Shown here: in pieces, positions 18,185-26,855 of the stretch
How positions within the stretch are numbered: the first letter of the stretch is position 1
Layout: every line of letters begins with the position of its first letter
Origin: Pseudomonas mosselii
GTDB lineage: Bacteria; Pseudomonadota; Gammaproteobacteria; Pseudomonadales; Pseudomonadaceae
DNA length: 64,000 nucleotides
Assembly: GCF_005796105.1 (NCBI RefSeq)
Contig: NZ_VAUO01000002.1
Span: forward strand, 124,001 to 188,000
Direction of reading: 5' to 3'
Translations under genes and position numbers: made by a program
Notes under the pieces: generated by a model
Database searches by the model: none
Seen by the model: only the letters and a program-made list of their open reading frames with translations
What the model was told of the DNA's origin: nothing

Positions 18185-19357
18185 ATGTCGCTCTTCGCCC
18201 AACTGCTGGCCAGCGCCGTGGCCTTGATGATGGCCATGGGTATCGGGCGTTTCGCCCTGACCCCGCAACTGCCCCGGCTGATCGCAGAAGGCCAGCTCGA
18301 CCTGACCGCCGGCGGCCTGATCGCGGCAGCCAACTACCTAGGCTATTTTCTGGGCGCGGTGGACGGCATGTTCGCCCGTCAACCCAGCCAAGTACGCTTG
18401 CGCCTGCACGCGGGGCTATGGCTGTGCGTGCTGCTGACCCTGGCCTCAGCAGCCGCCGACGGATTCTGGAGCCACCTGCTGCTGCGTTTCGGCACAGGCA
18501 TCGCCAGCGCCTGGGTACTGGTGATGATCACCAGTCTCACCCAGCAACTGGCCAACGCACACGGCTGCCAACGCCAGGGCGCCCTGGTGTTCGCCGGGCC
18601 CGGTGCCGGTATTGCGCTGACAGGGCTGCTGGCGTTGGTGGCGCATCTGCTTGGGCTCGGTTCGTCGGCGCTGTGGTTGATCTACGCCGTGGCGGCGCTG
18701 GTGATGCTGCTGGCGGTGCTGCCGTGGCTGCCGCGCGCCGTGCAGCCCAGTGCTGGCGTGATCAACCAAGGTCCGACCCGTGGTACGGGGATTGGCCGCC
18801 TGGGCCTGGTGTACGCACTGTATGGCATCGGCTATATCCTGCCCGCCACGTTCCTGTCGCAGATGGCCAGCCATCAGTTCCACGGCCAATGGCAGGCCGA
18901 CCTGTTCTGGCCAGCGTTCGGTCTGGCGGCAGCACTCGGCGTGCTGGTGGTTGGCCTGCGTAGGCCACGTCGTACCGCAGCCTGGCTCAGCGCAACCCTG
19001 TGGCTGCAAGGCCTGGGCGTGCTGGCCTGCCTGCTGGGCGATGGCCTGGGCCTAGCGCTGGGGGTGCTGCTGTGCGGTGGGCCGTTCCTGGCCTGCATGC
19101 AGCTGGTGATGCAGCGCTCGCGGGAGTTGGCGCCGCATGCCACGCAACGCAATGCCGGTCTGCTCACCGCATGCTTCGCCCTTGGCCAACTGAGCGGCCC
19201 ACTGCTGGCGGCAGTCAGCAGCCATGTCAGCGGCGGCTTGCAACCGGCGCTGATCCTCGCGGCCATGGGCCTGGGCGTGGCCGGCGTGCTGGTGCTGATG
19301 AAAGGGCTTAACCCACCACTTTGCGCAGTTGCTGGCGCACCCACTGTTCAGCGCTGA
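18185..19357 (+). CDS. YbfB/YjiJ-family MFS transporter
   Basis: 390 residues, starting ATG 18185 after AGGAG, with about twelve hydrophobic segments. The opening MSLFAQLLASAVALMMAMGIGRFALTPQLP, with the GIGRFA...P motif, is characteristic of the YbfB/YjiJ (MFS_4) subgroup of major facilitator transporters. The substrate is unknown. The divergent LysR gene probably regulates it. Its last 50 bases overlap, tail to tail, the 3' end of the DMT transporter gene on the other strand. Confidence 0.87.
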   Translation: MSLFAQLLASAVALMMAMGIGRFALTPQLPRLIAEGQLDLTAGGLIAAANYLGYFLGAVDGMFARQPSQVRLRLHAGLWLCVLLTLASAAADGFWSHLLLRFGTGIASAWVLVMITSLTQQLANAHGCQRQGALVFAGPGAGIALTGLLALVAHLLGLGSSALWLIYAVAALVMLLAVLPWLPRAVQPSAGVINQGPTRGTGIGRLGLVYALYGIGYILPATFLSQMASHQFHGQWQADLFWPAFGLAAALGVLVVGLRRPRRTAAWLSATLWLQGLGVLACLLGDGLGLALGVLLCGGPFLACMQLVMQRSRELAPHATQRNAGLLTACFALGQLSGPLLAAVSSHVSGGLQPALILAAMGLGVAGVLVLMKGLNPPLCAVAGAPTVQR

Positions 19358-20234
19358 CCATGATCACACCGATCAGCACCATCACCGCGCCGAGCACGAA
19401 ATTCAGGCTTAGCGGCTCATCCAGCAACAGCACACCGAAGGTCACGCCGAACAGCGGGGTAATAAACGAGAACACTGCCAGGTTGGACGCTAGGTATTTG
19501 CGCAGCAGCCAGAACCAGGTCAGGTAGCTGACGAACGACACCACCACGCCCTGGAACAGCACGCTGCCCACCGCCAGCGGCGTGAGGGTGAACTGCCCGA
19601 TCTGACCGCTCAGCAAGGCAATCAGAACCAACCCGGCAAAACCGACGGCCAACTGGTAGAACAGGGTGAGTGTCGCTGGCGCTTCGGATAACTTCGAAGC
19701 GCGCACCACCACCGTGGTTGCCCCCCAGGCCAGCCCGGCGAGCACGCCAAAAGCATCACCGAGCAACATGCGCCCGTCCAATTGCTCGAACGACACGCCT
19801 CCGGCGAAGGCCAGGGCGATACCGCCGAACGCCAGTACGATGCCCAGCCACTGCAACAGCCGCAGCCGTTCGCTAGGCATCATCACATGCAGTCCCAGGG
19901 CAGTGAAAATGGGCGCGGTATACAGAAACACCGACATGTGCGCCGCCGAGGTCAACTTCAGGCCCTCGGCGATGAACAGGAACTCCAGCCCGAACAACGC
20001 ACCGGCCAGCAGCCCCGCGCGCCAGGTACTGCCCACCTGCTCCCAGCCGCCACGCCAGCAGATCAGCAACCCCACCAGCACAGCCGCAATACCATTGCGA
20101 AACGCCGCCTGCATCACCGGCGCGATGTCCATCGCCGCCGACTTGATCAAAACCTGCTGGCAGCCCCAAATCAGGCACAGCCCCAGCATCACCTGCAAGG
20201 CAAAGGCGTCGGGATTCTTGCGGGCCTCGCTCAT
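19308..20234 (-). CDS. EamA/DMT-family transporter
   Basis: 308 residues with ten hydrophobic segments arranged as two EamA repeats (first about 15-145, second about 160-300). The opening LGLCLIWGCQQVLIKSA and the second-half PLFGVTFGVLLLDEPLS are typical of drug/metabolite exporters in the inner membrane. The substrate cannot be inferred. It overlaps the MFS gene by 50 bases in convergent orientation, so antisense interference between the two transcripts is possible. Confidence 0.88.
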   Translation of the reverse strand: MSEARKNPDAFALQVMLGLCLIWGCQQVLIKSAAMDIAPVMQAAFRNGIAAVLVGLLICWRGGWEQVGSTWRAGLLAGALFGLEFLFIAEGLKLTSAAHMSVFLYTAPIFTALGLHVMMPSERLRLLQWLGIVLAFGGIALAFAGGVSFEQLDGRMLLGDAFGVLAGLAWGATTVVVRASKLSEAPATLTLFYQLAVGFAGLVLIALLSGQIGQFTLTPLAVGSVLFQGVVVSFVSYLTWFWLLRKYLASNLAVFSFITPLFGVTFGVLLLDEPLSLNFVLGAVMVLIGVIMVSAEQWVRQQLRKVVG

Positions 20235-20442
20235 AGGCGGGCTCCTTTTATCGAATAGGTCATTGGCACGGCTCGGCAGTCGAATGGGATCCAGCAGGGA
20301 TTATCGAGTCGTGGGCTCTTCAATGCCATCTTTGATCGCGTCGGGTCGGCCAGCGCTTGGGCGCGGCGCGCGGCATTGAACAACCTGGGCTTTGGAACAG
20401 CTTGGAAAAAGCCCTACAACGTTCAGGGAAAGCCTAGAAGCA

Positions 20443-20465
20443 CCCGCCACCGTTGCAGTGGCGGG
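20443..20465 (-). terminator. Probable terminator hairpin of the DEAD-box helicase gene
   Basis: CCCGCCAC at 20443-20450 and GTGGCGGG at 20458-20465 form a perfect 8-bp stem with a 7-base loop, 18 bases past the helicase stop. The T-tract on the minus strand is interrupted (TGCTTCT), so efficiency is uncertain. The remaining 20235-20442 bases hold no gene that I can see. Confidence 0.6.
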
Positions 20466-20482
20466 CCTGATCGAGCGCGGTG

Positions 20483-21838
20483 TTACTCAGCGGCTGGCTT
20501 GCGCTTTTTCAGTGGTGCAAGGCCATCGGCACTGGCCAATGGACCTTTGGCTTTCGGCTTGGCGGCCGGCTTGCGCTTGGCGGCGCCCTTCTTCTCGCCG
20601 GTTTTCTTCTCGACCTTTTTCTTCTTGGTGCCAGCGGCCTTGCCCGAGGCCTTGACCTTTTTCGGACCGCTATAGGTGCCCTTGACCTCCTTGATGACGC
20701 GGCGCTCGAACTGCTGCTTGAGGTAGCGCTCGATACTCGACATCAGGTTCCAGTCGTTATGGGTGATCAGCGAGATCGCCAAGCCCTCGCCACCAGCGCG
20801 GCCAGTACGCCCGATACGGTGCACGTACTCGTCGCCGCTGCGCGGCATGTCGAAGTTGATCACCAGGTCCAGGCCGTCGATGTCCAAGCCGCGGGCGGCG
20901 ACGTCAGTGGCCACCAGCACCTTGGAGCCGCCTTCCTTGAAGCGGTCGATGGCCAGTTTGCGGTCTTTCTGGTCCTTGTCACCGTGCAACACGAAGGCTT
21001 TGACGTCCTTGGCTACCAAATGGCCGTAGATGCGGTCGGCCAAGGCACGGTAGTTGGTGAAGATGATCGCCTTCTGGTAGGTCTCGTTGGCCAGCAACCA
21101 CTGCACGATCTGCTCCTTGTGCTGATCGTGGTCGGCGGTGATGACCTGCTGGCGGGTGCCTTCGGCCAACTGCAAGACGCTGTTGAGCATCAGGTGCTCG
21201 GGGTCCTTGAGGACCTTGCCAATGATGTCGCGCAGCGCAGCACCACCGGTGGTGGCGGAGAACAGCAAGGTCTGCTCGCGGTTCTCGCACTCCTTGCACA
21301 GGCGCTCCATGTCTTCGGCAAAGCCCATGTCGAGCATGCGGTCGGCTTCGTCGAGCACCAGCACCTGCACGTGGGACAGGTCGAGGTTGCCGGCATTGAG
21401 CTGCTCGAGCAAGCGGCCCGGAGTGCCGATCAGCACGTCCGGCACCTTGCGCAGCATGGCGGCTTGTTCCTTGAAGTCCTCACCGCCGGTGACCAGGCCC
21501 GACTTGATGTAGGTGAACTGCGAGAACAGTTGCACCTGCTTGAGGGTCTGCTGGGCCAGCTCGCGGGTCGGCAGCAGGATCAGCGCGCGGATTTCCACGC
21601 GCGGTCCGCTCAGGTCGACCAGGCGGTTGAGCATCGGCAGCACGAAGGCTGCGGTCTTGCCGCTGCCGGTCTGCGCCGTCACCCGCAGGTCACGCCCTTG
21701 CAGGGCCAGGGGAATGGCCGCCGCCTGCACCGGGGTCGGCTCGACAAATTTCAGCTCGGCCACGGCTTTGAGCAGGCGTTCGTGCAGGGCGAATTGGGAA
21801 AACACGGGGGTAACCTCGGGCAAGTGCGAAAAATTCAA
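20483..21838 (-). CDS. DEAD-box ATP-dependent RNA helicase
   Basis: 451 residues. All family motifs are visible: Q-motif region PTPVQAAAIP, motif I AQTGSGKT (55-62), Ia PTRELA, GTPGRL, DEAD (163-166), SAT and HRIGRTGRAGGEG near residue 350. A strongly basic, low-complexity tail follows (KKKKVEKKTGEKKG, KRKPAAKPKAKG), which is common in RhlE/SrmB-like enzymes and binds RNA. It should unwind RNA in ribosome assembly or cold adaptation. The exact subfamily is not assigned. Confidence 0.93.
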   Translation of the reverse strand: MNFSHLPEVTPVFSQFALHERLLKAVAELKFVEPTPVQAAAIPLALQGRDLRVTAQTGSGKTAAFVLPMLNRLVDLSGPRVEIRALILLPTRELAQQTLKQVQLFSQFTYIKSGLVTGGEDFKEQAAMLRKVPDVLIGTPGRLLEQLNAGNLDLSHVQVLVLDEADRMLDMGFAEDMERLCKECENREQTLLFSATTGGAALRDIIGKVLKDPEHLMLNSVLQLAEGTRQQVITADHDQHKEQIVQWLLANETYQKAIIFTNYRALADRIYGHLVAKDVKAFVLHGDKDQKDRKLAIDRFKEGGSKVLVATDVAARGLDIDGLDLVINFDMPRSGDEYVHRIGRTGRAGGEGLAISLITHNDWNLMSSIERYLKQQFERRVIKEVKGTYSGPKKVKASGKAAGTKKKKVEKKTGEKKGAAKRKPAAKPKAKGPLASADGLAPLKKRKPAAE

Positions 21839-21950
21839 GTTGCATAGGGTAACGTTTTCCGTGGCCAGAACCGAATTTCTTTTGGCAACTTTGCGCCGAT
21901 CCGCGCTCTAATGCGGCTTCGTACCGCAACACAGACCGCTTTGACGACTT

Positions 21951-23243
21951 ATGGACCTGCAACGATTCTCGCGCGATGCCTTCGACCTCTGGGGTACCCT
22001 CGACCAACACCCGCTGCTGCACGCCGCCATCGGCCTGAGCGTGCTGCTGCTGGTCTCGCTATTGATCGGCCGCGTGGCACGCTTTCTGGTGCTGCATGCC
22101 TGCCGCCTGCTGGCTCGCCAACCCGCGCTGCGCTGGCTCGAAGACCTGCGCCACAACAAGGTGCTGCATCGCCTGGCCCAGACCACCCCGTCGCTGGTGG
22201 TGCAATCGGGCCTGAAACTGGTGCCGGAGCTGTCCAACACCACGCAGCACCTGCTCGGCAACGCAGCGCTGGCGGTCACCCTACTGTTCATGACCCGCGC
22301 CCTGTCGTGCCTGCTCGATGCGCTGCTGGACATCTATGCGCGCACCGAACACGCCCGCACCCGCTCGATCAAGGGCTACATGCAGTTGGCCAAGATGATG
22401 CTGTGGATCTTCGCCGCCATCGTCATCGTCGCCACCCTAATCGACCGCTCGCCGCTGTTGCTGCTGTCGGGTCTGGGCGCCATGTCGGCGGTGCTGTTGT
22501 TGGTGTACAAGGACACGCTGCTGTCGTTCGTCGCCAGCGTGCAGCTCACCAGCAACGACATGCTGCACGTCGGCGACTGGATCGAAATGCCCCAGGCCGG
22601 TGCCGATGGCGACGTGGTCGACATCACCCTGCATACAGTCAAGGTGCAGAACTTCGACAAGACCATCGTCTCCATCCCTACCTGGCGGCTGATGAGCGAG
22701 TCATTTCGCAACTATCGCGGCATGCAGCAATCCGGCGGGCGACGGATCAAGCGCAGCCTGTTCATCGATGCCACCGGCGTGCGCTTTCTGACCCGCGATG
22801 AAGAGCAGCGCCTGGGCCAGGTGCGCCTGCTGGGCGACTACCTGGCCGGTAAGCGCCAGGAACTGCACGAATGGAACCAAGCCCTGGGACCGGTGGCGGA
22901 GCTTTCGGCCAACCGCCGCAAGCTGACCAACATCGGCACCTTCCGCGCCTTCGCCCTGGCCTACCTGAAGAACCACCCCGAGGTACACAAGGGCATGACC
23001 TGCATGGTCCGACAGATGCAAACCACCGCCGAAGGCGTACCGCTGGAGATCTACTGCTTCACCACCACCACGGTATGGGCCGACTACGAACGCATCCAGG
23101 GCGATATCTTCGATTACCTGCTGGCGGTGCTGCCGGAGTTCGGCCTGGGGCTGTATCAACAGCCTAGTGGCAACGATATGCGCGTGGGATTGGCTGGGCG
23201 AGCTGTCGAGCCGGCGGCACAGCGGCTGAAAGAGCTGGAGTGA
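21951..23243 (+). CDS. MscS-family mechanosensitive channel (YbdG-like)
   Basis: 430 residues with about five membrane segments in the first 190 residues. The MscS pore-lining and beta domain core follows: LLLLSGLGAMSAVLLLVYKDTL, then LLSFVASVQLTSNDMLHVGDWIEMP and the VVDITLHTVKVQNFDKTIVSIP block near residue 215-245. The long soluble C terminus fits the YbdG/Ynai-type large MscS relatives, not small MscS. It should release solutes on hypo-osmotic shock from the inner membrane. It diverges from the helicase gene. Confidence 0.9.
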   Translation: MDLQRFSRDAFDLWGTLDQHPLLHAAIGLSVLLLVSLLIGRVARFLVLHACRLLARQPALRWLEDLRHNKVLHRLAQTTPSLVVQSGLKLVPELSNTTQHLLGNAALAVTLLFMTRALSCLLDALLDIYARTEHARTRSIKGYMQLAKMMLWIFAAIVIVATLIDRSPLLLLSGLGAMSAVLLLVYKDTLLSFVASVQLTSNDMLHVGDWIEMPQAGADGDVVDITLHTVKVQNFDKTIVSIPTWRLMSESFRNYRGMQQSGGRRIKRSLFIDATGVRFLTRDEEQRLGQVRLLGDYLAGKRQELHEWNQALGPVAELSANRRKLTNIGTFRAFALAYLKNHPEVHKGMTCMVRQMQTTAEGVPLEIYCFTTTTVWADYERIQGDIFDYLLAVLPEFGLGLYQQPSGNDMRVGLAGRAVEPAAQRLKELE

Positions 23244-23245
23244 AG

Positions 23246-23281
23246 CCTGAAATCACCGGGGCCGCGTTGCGGCCCATTCGC
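23246..23281. repeat. Half of a Pseudomonas intergenic repeat
   Basis: CCTGAAATCACCGGGGCC followed by GCGTTGCGGCCC and ATTCGC resembles the left arm of the palindromic element at 55061-55181 (CTGAAATCCTGGGGCC, GCTTTGCGGCCC). The second arm is missing. The rest of 23282-23367 shows no gene. Confidence 0.5.
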
Positions 23282-23367
23282 ACCTATCAGGCATGGGCAC
23301 CTTGCTCGGGTCGTTCCTCACAACCGTATCCGTTCTGGCCAGTTGCCTGGCTACCCACCACGACACA

Positions 23368-23673
23368 CTATTCGCTGGCTACCTGCGTGACGATCAGGCG
23401 AGTCAGTTCAGACGATAAGGCCTGAGCATCCGCTTGGTAACCTTCGCACCAGCGCGCGTGCCAATCCAAAGGTGAGCCCTGTTCCTCCCACTGCGCCAAG
23501 GCGAGTGCGTTGACGATCTCCATCTCGAACCAAATAGACTCCCACTTGGCAGCATCCGAGACCAGGGTGGTGTTCTGCCAGACAAACTCCGTCAGCGCCA
23601 CGAAGCTGGACCACGATTTCAGATCCTCGTGCGCGCCACGGGCCAGTGACATGAGCTGCGACGACGTGAGCAT
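23368..23673 (-). CDS. Hypothetical protein, 101 residues
   Basis: The start at ATG 23673 has GGAG eight bases upstream. It is a small acidic, Trp-rich, probably all-helical soluble protein (LKSWSSFVALTEFVWQN, AAKWESIWFEMEIVNALALAQWEEQG) without signal peptide or membrane segment. I do not recognise the family. It diverges from the small lipoprotein gene copy at 23812. The first seven codons and the whole intergenic region are repeated at 34163-34322, where the remainder of the gene is absent. This intact copy is therefore probably the ancestral one. Confidence 0.6.
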   Translation of the reverse strand: MLTSSQLMSLARGAHEDLKSWSSFVALTEFVWQNTTLVSDAAKWESIWFEMEIVNALALAQWEEQGSPLDWHARWCEGYQADAQALSSELTRLIVTQVASE

Positions 23674-24141
23674 TGCTGTTCTCCTATGGCGTAGTTTGAC
23701 TGTCCAAGATTTCGCCAGGCGGCAGGCCAACCAGCGCTTGACCCGCCACCTGAACGCAGATGGCATTTCGAAGTAGAAACCGTCACGTTCGAACTGGAAA
23801 GAGCCGAGACATTGTTGACCCGATTGCTCACCCTGGCCCTAGGGATACTGCTGACTGCCTGCACCCACTACCGCCACATTGCCCCCCCAGACCCCAGAGG
23901 GTCTGGATTGCCTCCACAAACTTGACGCCCAGGTGAATGAGTGCGAGGCCAGGGTCAAAGCACGGCAGGACAACTACGACCGTCTACACGAGTTTCAAGC
24001 ACTCTCCACGCAGCAGTGCGAGCACAACAACCGCCTCAACATACCTAATGCTTGCAAGCCGCCCCACACTCCCACACGTGTGCCTAACGACTGCCGTTCT
24101 GGTTATAAAGACAAATACATAGCCGTGGCGGCAGGGTCGAA
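23652..24141. repeat. Left copy of a 490-bp direct repeat flanking the island
   Basis: This segment matches 34163-34652 with a constant offset of 10511 bases, about 93% identical by eye, with one extra C (near 23882) and one missing T (near 24123) here. It covers the first codons of the 101-residue gene, the divergent interval and most of a small lipoprotein gene. The two copies bracket the AT-rich accessory DNA. Confidence 0.9.
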
Positions 24142-24174
24142 AGGTCGAAAGGTCGAAAGGTCGAAAAAAGCTAG
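23812..24174 (+). pseudogene. Frameshifted copy of the small lipoprotein gene
   Basis: Aligned with the intact gene at 34323-34667. The start here is TTG (GTG there) with a weaker ribosome site. The reading frame opens MLTRLLTLALGILLTACTHY, with the lipobox LTAC. A seventh-C insertion in the C-run near 23882 shifts the frame, and a one-base loss near 24123 shifts it again. The downstream reading frame in the shifted phase still encodes the conserved EGLDCLHKLDAQVNECEAR segment. The 3' end has grown a four-unit octamer repeat in place of the normal GGRVEEVEQ end. It is probably non-functional as a lipoprotein. Confidence 0.75.
24135..24166 (+). repeat. Four perfect tandem copies of GGTCGAAA
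   Basis: The octamer GGTCGAAA is repeated four times without a break. The intact copy at 34646-34660 has only two degenerate units (GGTCGAA, GGTCGAG). This looks like slipped-strand expansion in the frameshifted lipoprotein copy. Confidence 0.9.
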
Positions 24175-24425
24175 TGGCCTCCGGGGACGATCGATTATCG
24201 AAGCATTCTTCAGAATTTCCTTCAAGGAGCCCTGAACGGGGAGTTCAGTTGGTTTGCTGGATACTAGGTCAGTCGACGGCGATAATAATCAAAAATATAG
24301 ATTAATAAATCCAAAAATACATACGAATTCATTCTAAAAATCAATAATTACTCACCTTCTATACACCCCCCACATCACTGCCAGATCCCAGTGAAACACA
24401 CCATAGCGCTTGGCGAGGTGACTTA

Positions 24426-24474
24426 GATGTCGATCAAAATCTAAGAATTGACATTTTAGATTTCGAGCGACATC
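24426..24474. repeat. 20-bp imperfect inverted repeat at the left end of the island
   Basis: GATGTCGATCAAAATCTAAG at 24426-24445 and its near-complement at 24455-24474 (ending CGACATC) are separated by nine bases; the inner AAATCTAA/TTAGATTT part is perfect. It lies in the 300-base AT-rich stretch 24236-24546, which has no gene that I can support. Confidence 0.7.
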
Positions 24475-24546
24475 ATTAAGCCGTTCCGGGTAAGGCCGCC
24501 TAAAAGCGAGCCCCCCAAGGCCCAGGCGACTAGGTTCGGACTAGAC

Positions 24547-24834
24547 ATGAATAGCAAAGTCTCAAGGGGCTCTAAACACCCAGAATTTGAAATCGGGGAC
24601 AGTTTGTCAGCTCACTCAATTACGAAGCGATCAGAGCTGACTGGAATTGCTCCTATTGGCGAACCTAAAGCAGAAAACCCAAATATTGCGACATCTGTAG
24701 AGAGCGAAGATTCAGCAGGCCGAGGCATGGCCTCACCAAAAAAGGAATCATCTCAAACTGACAGTAGTTCCGCCCGCCCTAAATTACAGGATCCGTCCAA
24801 AATTATATGGCGCAGTTTGATGCTAGAACCATAG
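24547..24834 (+). CDS. Possible small hypothetical protein
   Basis: A 95-codon open frame rich in Ser, Lys and Glu (SAGRGMASPKKESSQTDSSS), with no hydrophobic segment and no recognisable family. The upstream sequence has no convincing ribosome site. It is the only candidate between the duplicated locus and the aldo/keto reductase, so it may be a decayed gene or chance. Confidence 0.25.
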   Translation: MNSKVSRGSKHPEFEIGDSLSAHSITKRSELTGIAPIGEPKAENPNIATSVESEDSAGRGMASPKKESSQTDSSSARPKLQDPSKIIWRSLMLEP

Positions 24835-24896
24835 CAAACAAACTAACTTAAAGCAGATAGCCACCAAGTCGCTACCACAAACACCTGGAGATCAAC

Positions 24897-25871
24897 ATGA
24901 ACTATAAAGCTTTCGGAAAGACGGGACTCAGCGTATCTGAGCTTGCTTTAGGCACAGGAAACTTTGGTACTGGCTGGGGCTATGGTGCCGACTACGAGTC
25001 TAGCAAAGCTATATTCAATGCGTACGCCGAAGCTGGCGGGAACTTCATAGATACAGCTGACATTTATCAATTTGGTCAATCAGAAGAGCTACTCGGAACT
25101 TTACTAACAGGAAGACGCGATAGTTTTGTCCTGGCCACAAAATTCACGAATGGTACAGGGCCAAACACTGATCGTTTAGCCACAGGGAACAGTCGCCGGG
25201 CCATGGTGACCTCGGTAGAGGCAAGTCTAAAACGCCTTAAAACGGATCGCATCGATATTTATTGGGCACATCATCCGGATGGGGTAACCCCCCTTGAAGA
25301 AATCATAAGGGGTTTTGAGGACTTGGCACGCGATGGAAAAATTCTTTATGCAGGTCTGTCTAACTTTCCAGCTTGGAAACTCGCGCGTGCAGTTACATTA
25401 GCTGAATTGACAAATTCGTTACCGATTGCAGCAGCGCAGTTTGAGCATAGCTTAGTTCGTCGGGAGCCAGAAGCTGATCTCCTTCAAGCGTCAAATGCAC
25501 TAGGGCTGGGGGTAGTTACTTGGTCTCCTCTAGGCGGTGGAATGCTGACAGGTAAATATAGGCAAGGTGAAAAAGGTCGAGCAGAAGGCTTTGGCGGAAA
25601 GGTTTTCCAAGCAGAGAACTCGGCACAGCGGACACTGATCCTAGACACGGTGCTAGATATCGCAAAAGAACTCGATGTAAGTGCTGGCCAAGTTGCTATT
25701 GCGTGGGCATGCACACATGGAGGAGTCCCCATCATCGGCCCTCGATCCGAGCAACAACTCGCTGACAATCTTGGCGCACTATCCTTCAACCTCTCACATG
25801 AGCAACTCACCAGGCTAAATAGTGCAAGTAGCCTAGAGGGTAATACAGCAGCAGTCTCAATGGCCTCGTAA
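24897..25871 (+). CDS. Aldo/keto reductase
   Basis: 324 residues, ATG 24897 after GGAG. A TIM-barrel NADPH-dependent reductase. The catalytic tetrad is visible as Asp52 and Tyr57 (FIDTADIYQFGQSEE), Lys82 (LATKF) and His125 (IYWAHHPDG), and the cofactor loop as PIIGPRSEQQLADNL near the C terminus. Family members reduce aldehydes and ketones to alcohols in the cytoplasm. It opens the island's rightward gene set. The hydrolase gene follows after 94 bases. A role in reducing carbonyl products made by neighbouring island enzymes is an inference. Confidence 0.92.
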   Translation: MNYKAFGKTGLSVSELALGTGNFGTGWGYGADYESSKAIFNAYAEAGGNFIDTADIYQFGQSEELLGTLLTGRRDSFVLATKFTNGTGPNTDRLATGNSRRAMVTSVEASLKRLKTDRIDIYWAHHPDGVTPLEEIIRGFEDLARDGKILYAGLSNFPAWKLARAVTLAELTNSLPIAAAQFEHSLVRREPEADLLQASNALGLGVVTWSPLGGGMLTGKYRQGEKGRAEGFGGKVFQAENSAQRTLILDTVLDIAKELDVSAGQVAIAWACTHGGVPIIGPRSEQQLADNLGALSFNLSHEQLTRLNSASSLEGNTAAVSMAS

Positions 25872-25965
25872 ATTGTAAAGCCCTTGGCATGGGCCCAAGT
25901 GTGAGAGGCCAACCAAAAGCCTCTCGCACACTGAAATAGAAATGCAATGAGCAGGTACGAAAATA

Positions 25966-26844
25966 GTGAAGTTGTATTTCCAAAGCTATACGCCGAGCGA
26001 CAGTGAGTTCTTAAGGGGCACGGCCTCACATCCAACTATCATAGATGGCGTACTTACGCTGCCACTCCCCGAAAAAAAACCAAGTCCGTTAGTGATTTTA
26101 CTCCACGGCTCTGGTGGTCGCGGGCCCCTGATAAATCAATGGGTAAGAAGACTACAAAAAATTGGCATTGGGACATTTGCAGTCGATAGCTTCACCGGGA
26201 GAGGACTGACCAGTGTAAGAGACAACCAAGACGCCCTTGGGCGCTTGGTAAGCATTATGGATGCGTATAGCGCTCTTGATTTTTGCTCGAAAATGCATGC
26301 CATCGATAAATCTAAAATTGCTGTTATGGGGTTTTCAAGAGGTGGGCAAGGTGCTCTATACGCATCAGTGAAGCGCTTTCAGCGAATGCACCTTTGTACA
26401 AGCCTAACATTCCGTGCATATGTTGCGCTATATCCAAACTGCACCACACGTTACATCGAAGACAACTTACTCGACTGCAAGCCCATCAGCGTTCACCATG
26501 GCGACGCGGATGACTACAACCCTGCGAGTGCAACACAAATATTTTGTGATCGCGCTAAAAGTCGCAACGCTGATATAACATTACATCGGTACGATGACGC
26601 GCATCATGTTTTTGACTGGGACGCGCTTATTCCAGCAAAATTTTTCCCAGAGGCTCAGTCAACCGTGAATTGCCAAGTGGAAGAAATTAGCCCAGGACTT
26701 CTAATTAATGCAAGAACAGGTGTACCTTTCTCCTATAACGACTCCGACGTTATAAAAGGTGCAACTATGGGATTCTCACCTAAGGCAACCAAAAATCTCA
26801 TCATCAAACTCAACGCATTTTTCAAAGAGAATCTACTCAGCTAG
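25966..26844 (+). CDS. Dienelactone hydrolase-family protein
   Basis: 292 residues starting at GTG 25966, with GAGCAGG about ten bases upstream. It has the alpha/beta-hydrolase fold: oxyanion region ILLHGSGGRG (residues 45-53), nucleophile elbow GFSRGG with Ser124, acid in HHGDADD (Asp182) and His213 in DDAHHVFDW. The Ser nucleophile is unlike the Cys of classical dienelactone hydrolase, so esterase or peptidase-like chemistry is as likely as lactone opening. Substrate unknown. It is convergent with the TetR gene, with an 11-base gap. Confidence 0.83.
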   Translation: MKLYFQSYTPSDSEFLRGTASHPTIIDGVLTLPLPEKKPSPLVILLHGSGGRGPLINQWVRRLQKIGIGTFAVDSFTGRGLTSVRDNQDALGRLVSIMDAYSALDFCSKMHAIDKSKIAVMGFSRGGQGALYASVKRFQRMHLCTSLTFRAYVALYPNCTTRYIEDNLLDCKPISVHHGDADDYNPASATQIFCDRAKSRNADITLHRYDDAHHVFDWDALIPAKFFPEAQSTVNCQVEEISPGLLINARTGVPFSYNDSDVIKGATMGFSPKATKNLIIKLNAFFKENLLS

Positions 26845-26855
26845 AACCCCATTAC

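Noticed and set aside
20267-20282. TGGCAC-like string considered as a sigma-54 promoter
   Set aside because: The TTGC half of the consensus is missing at the required spacing.
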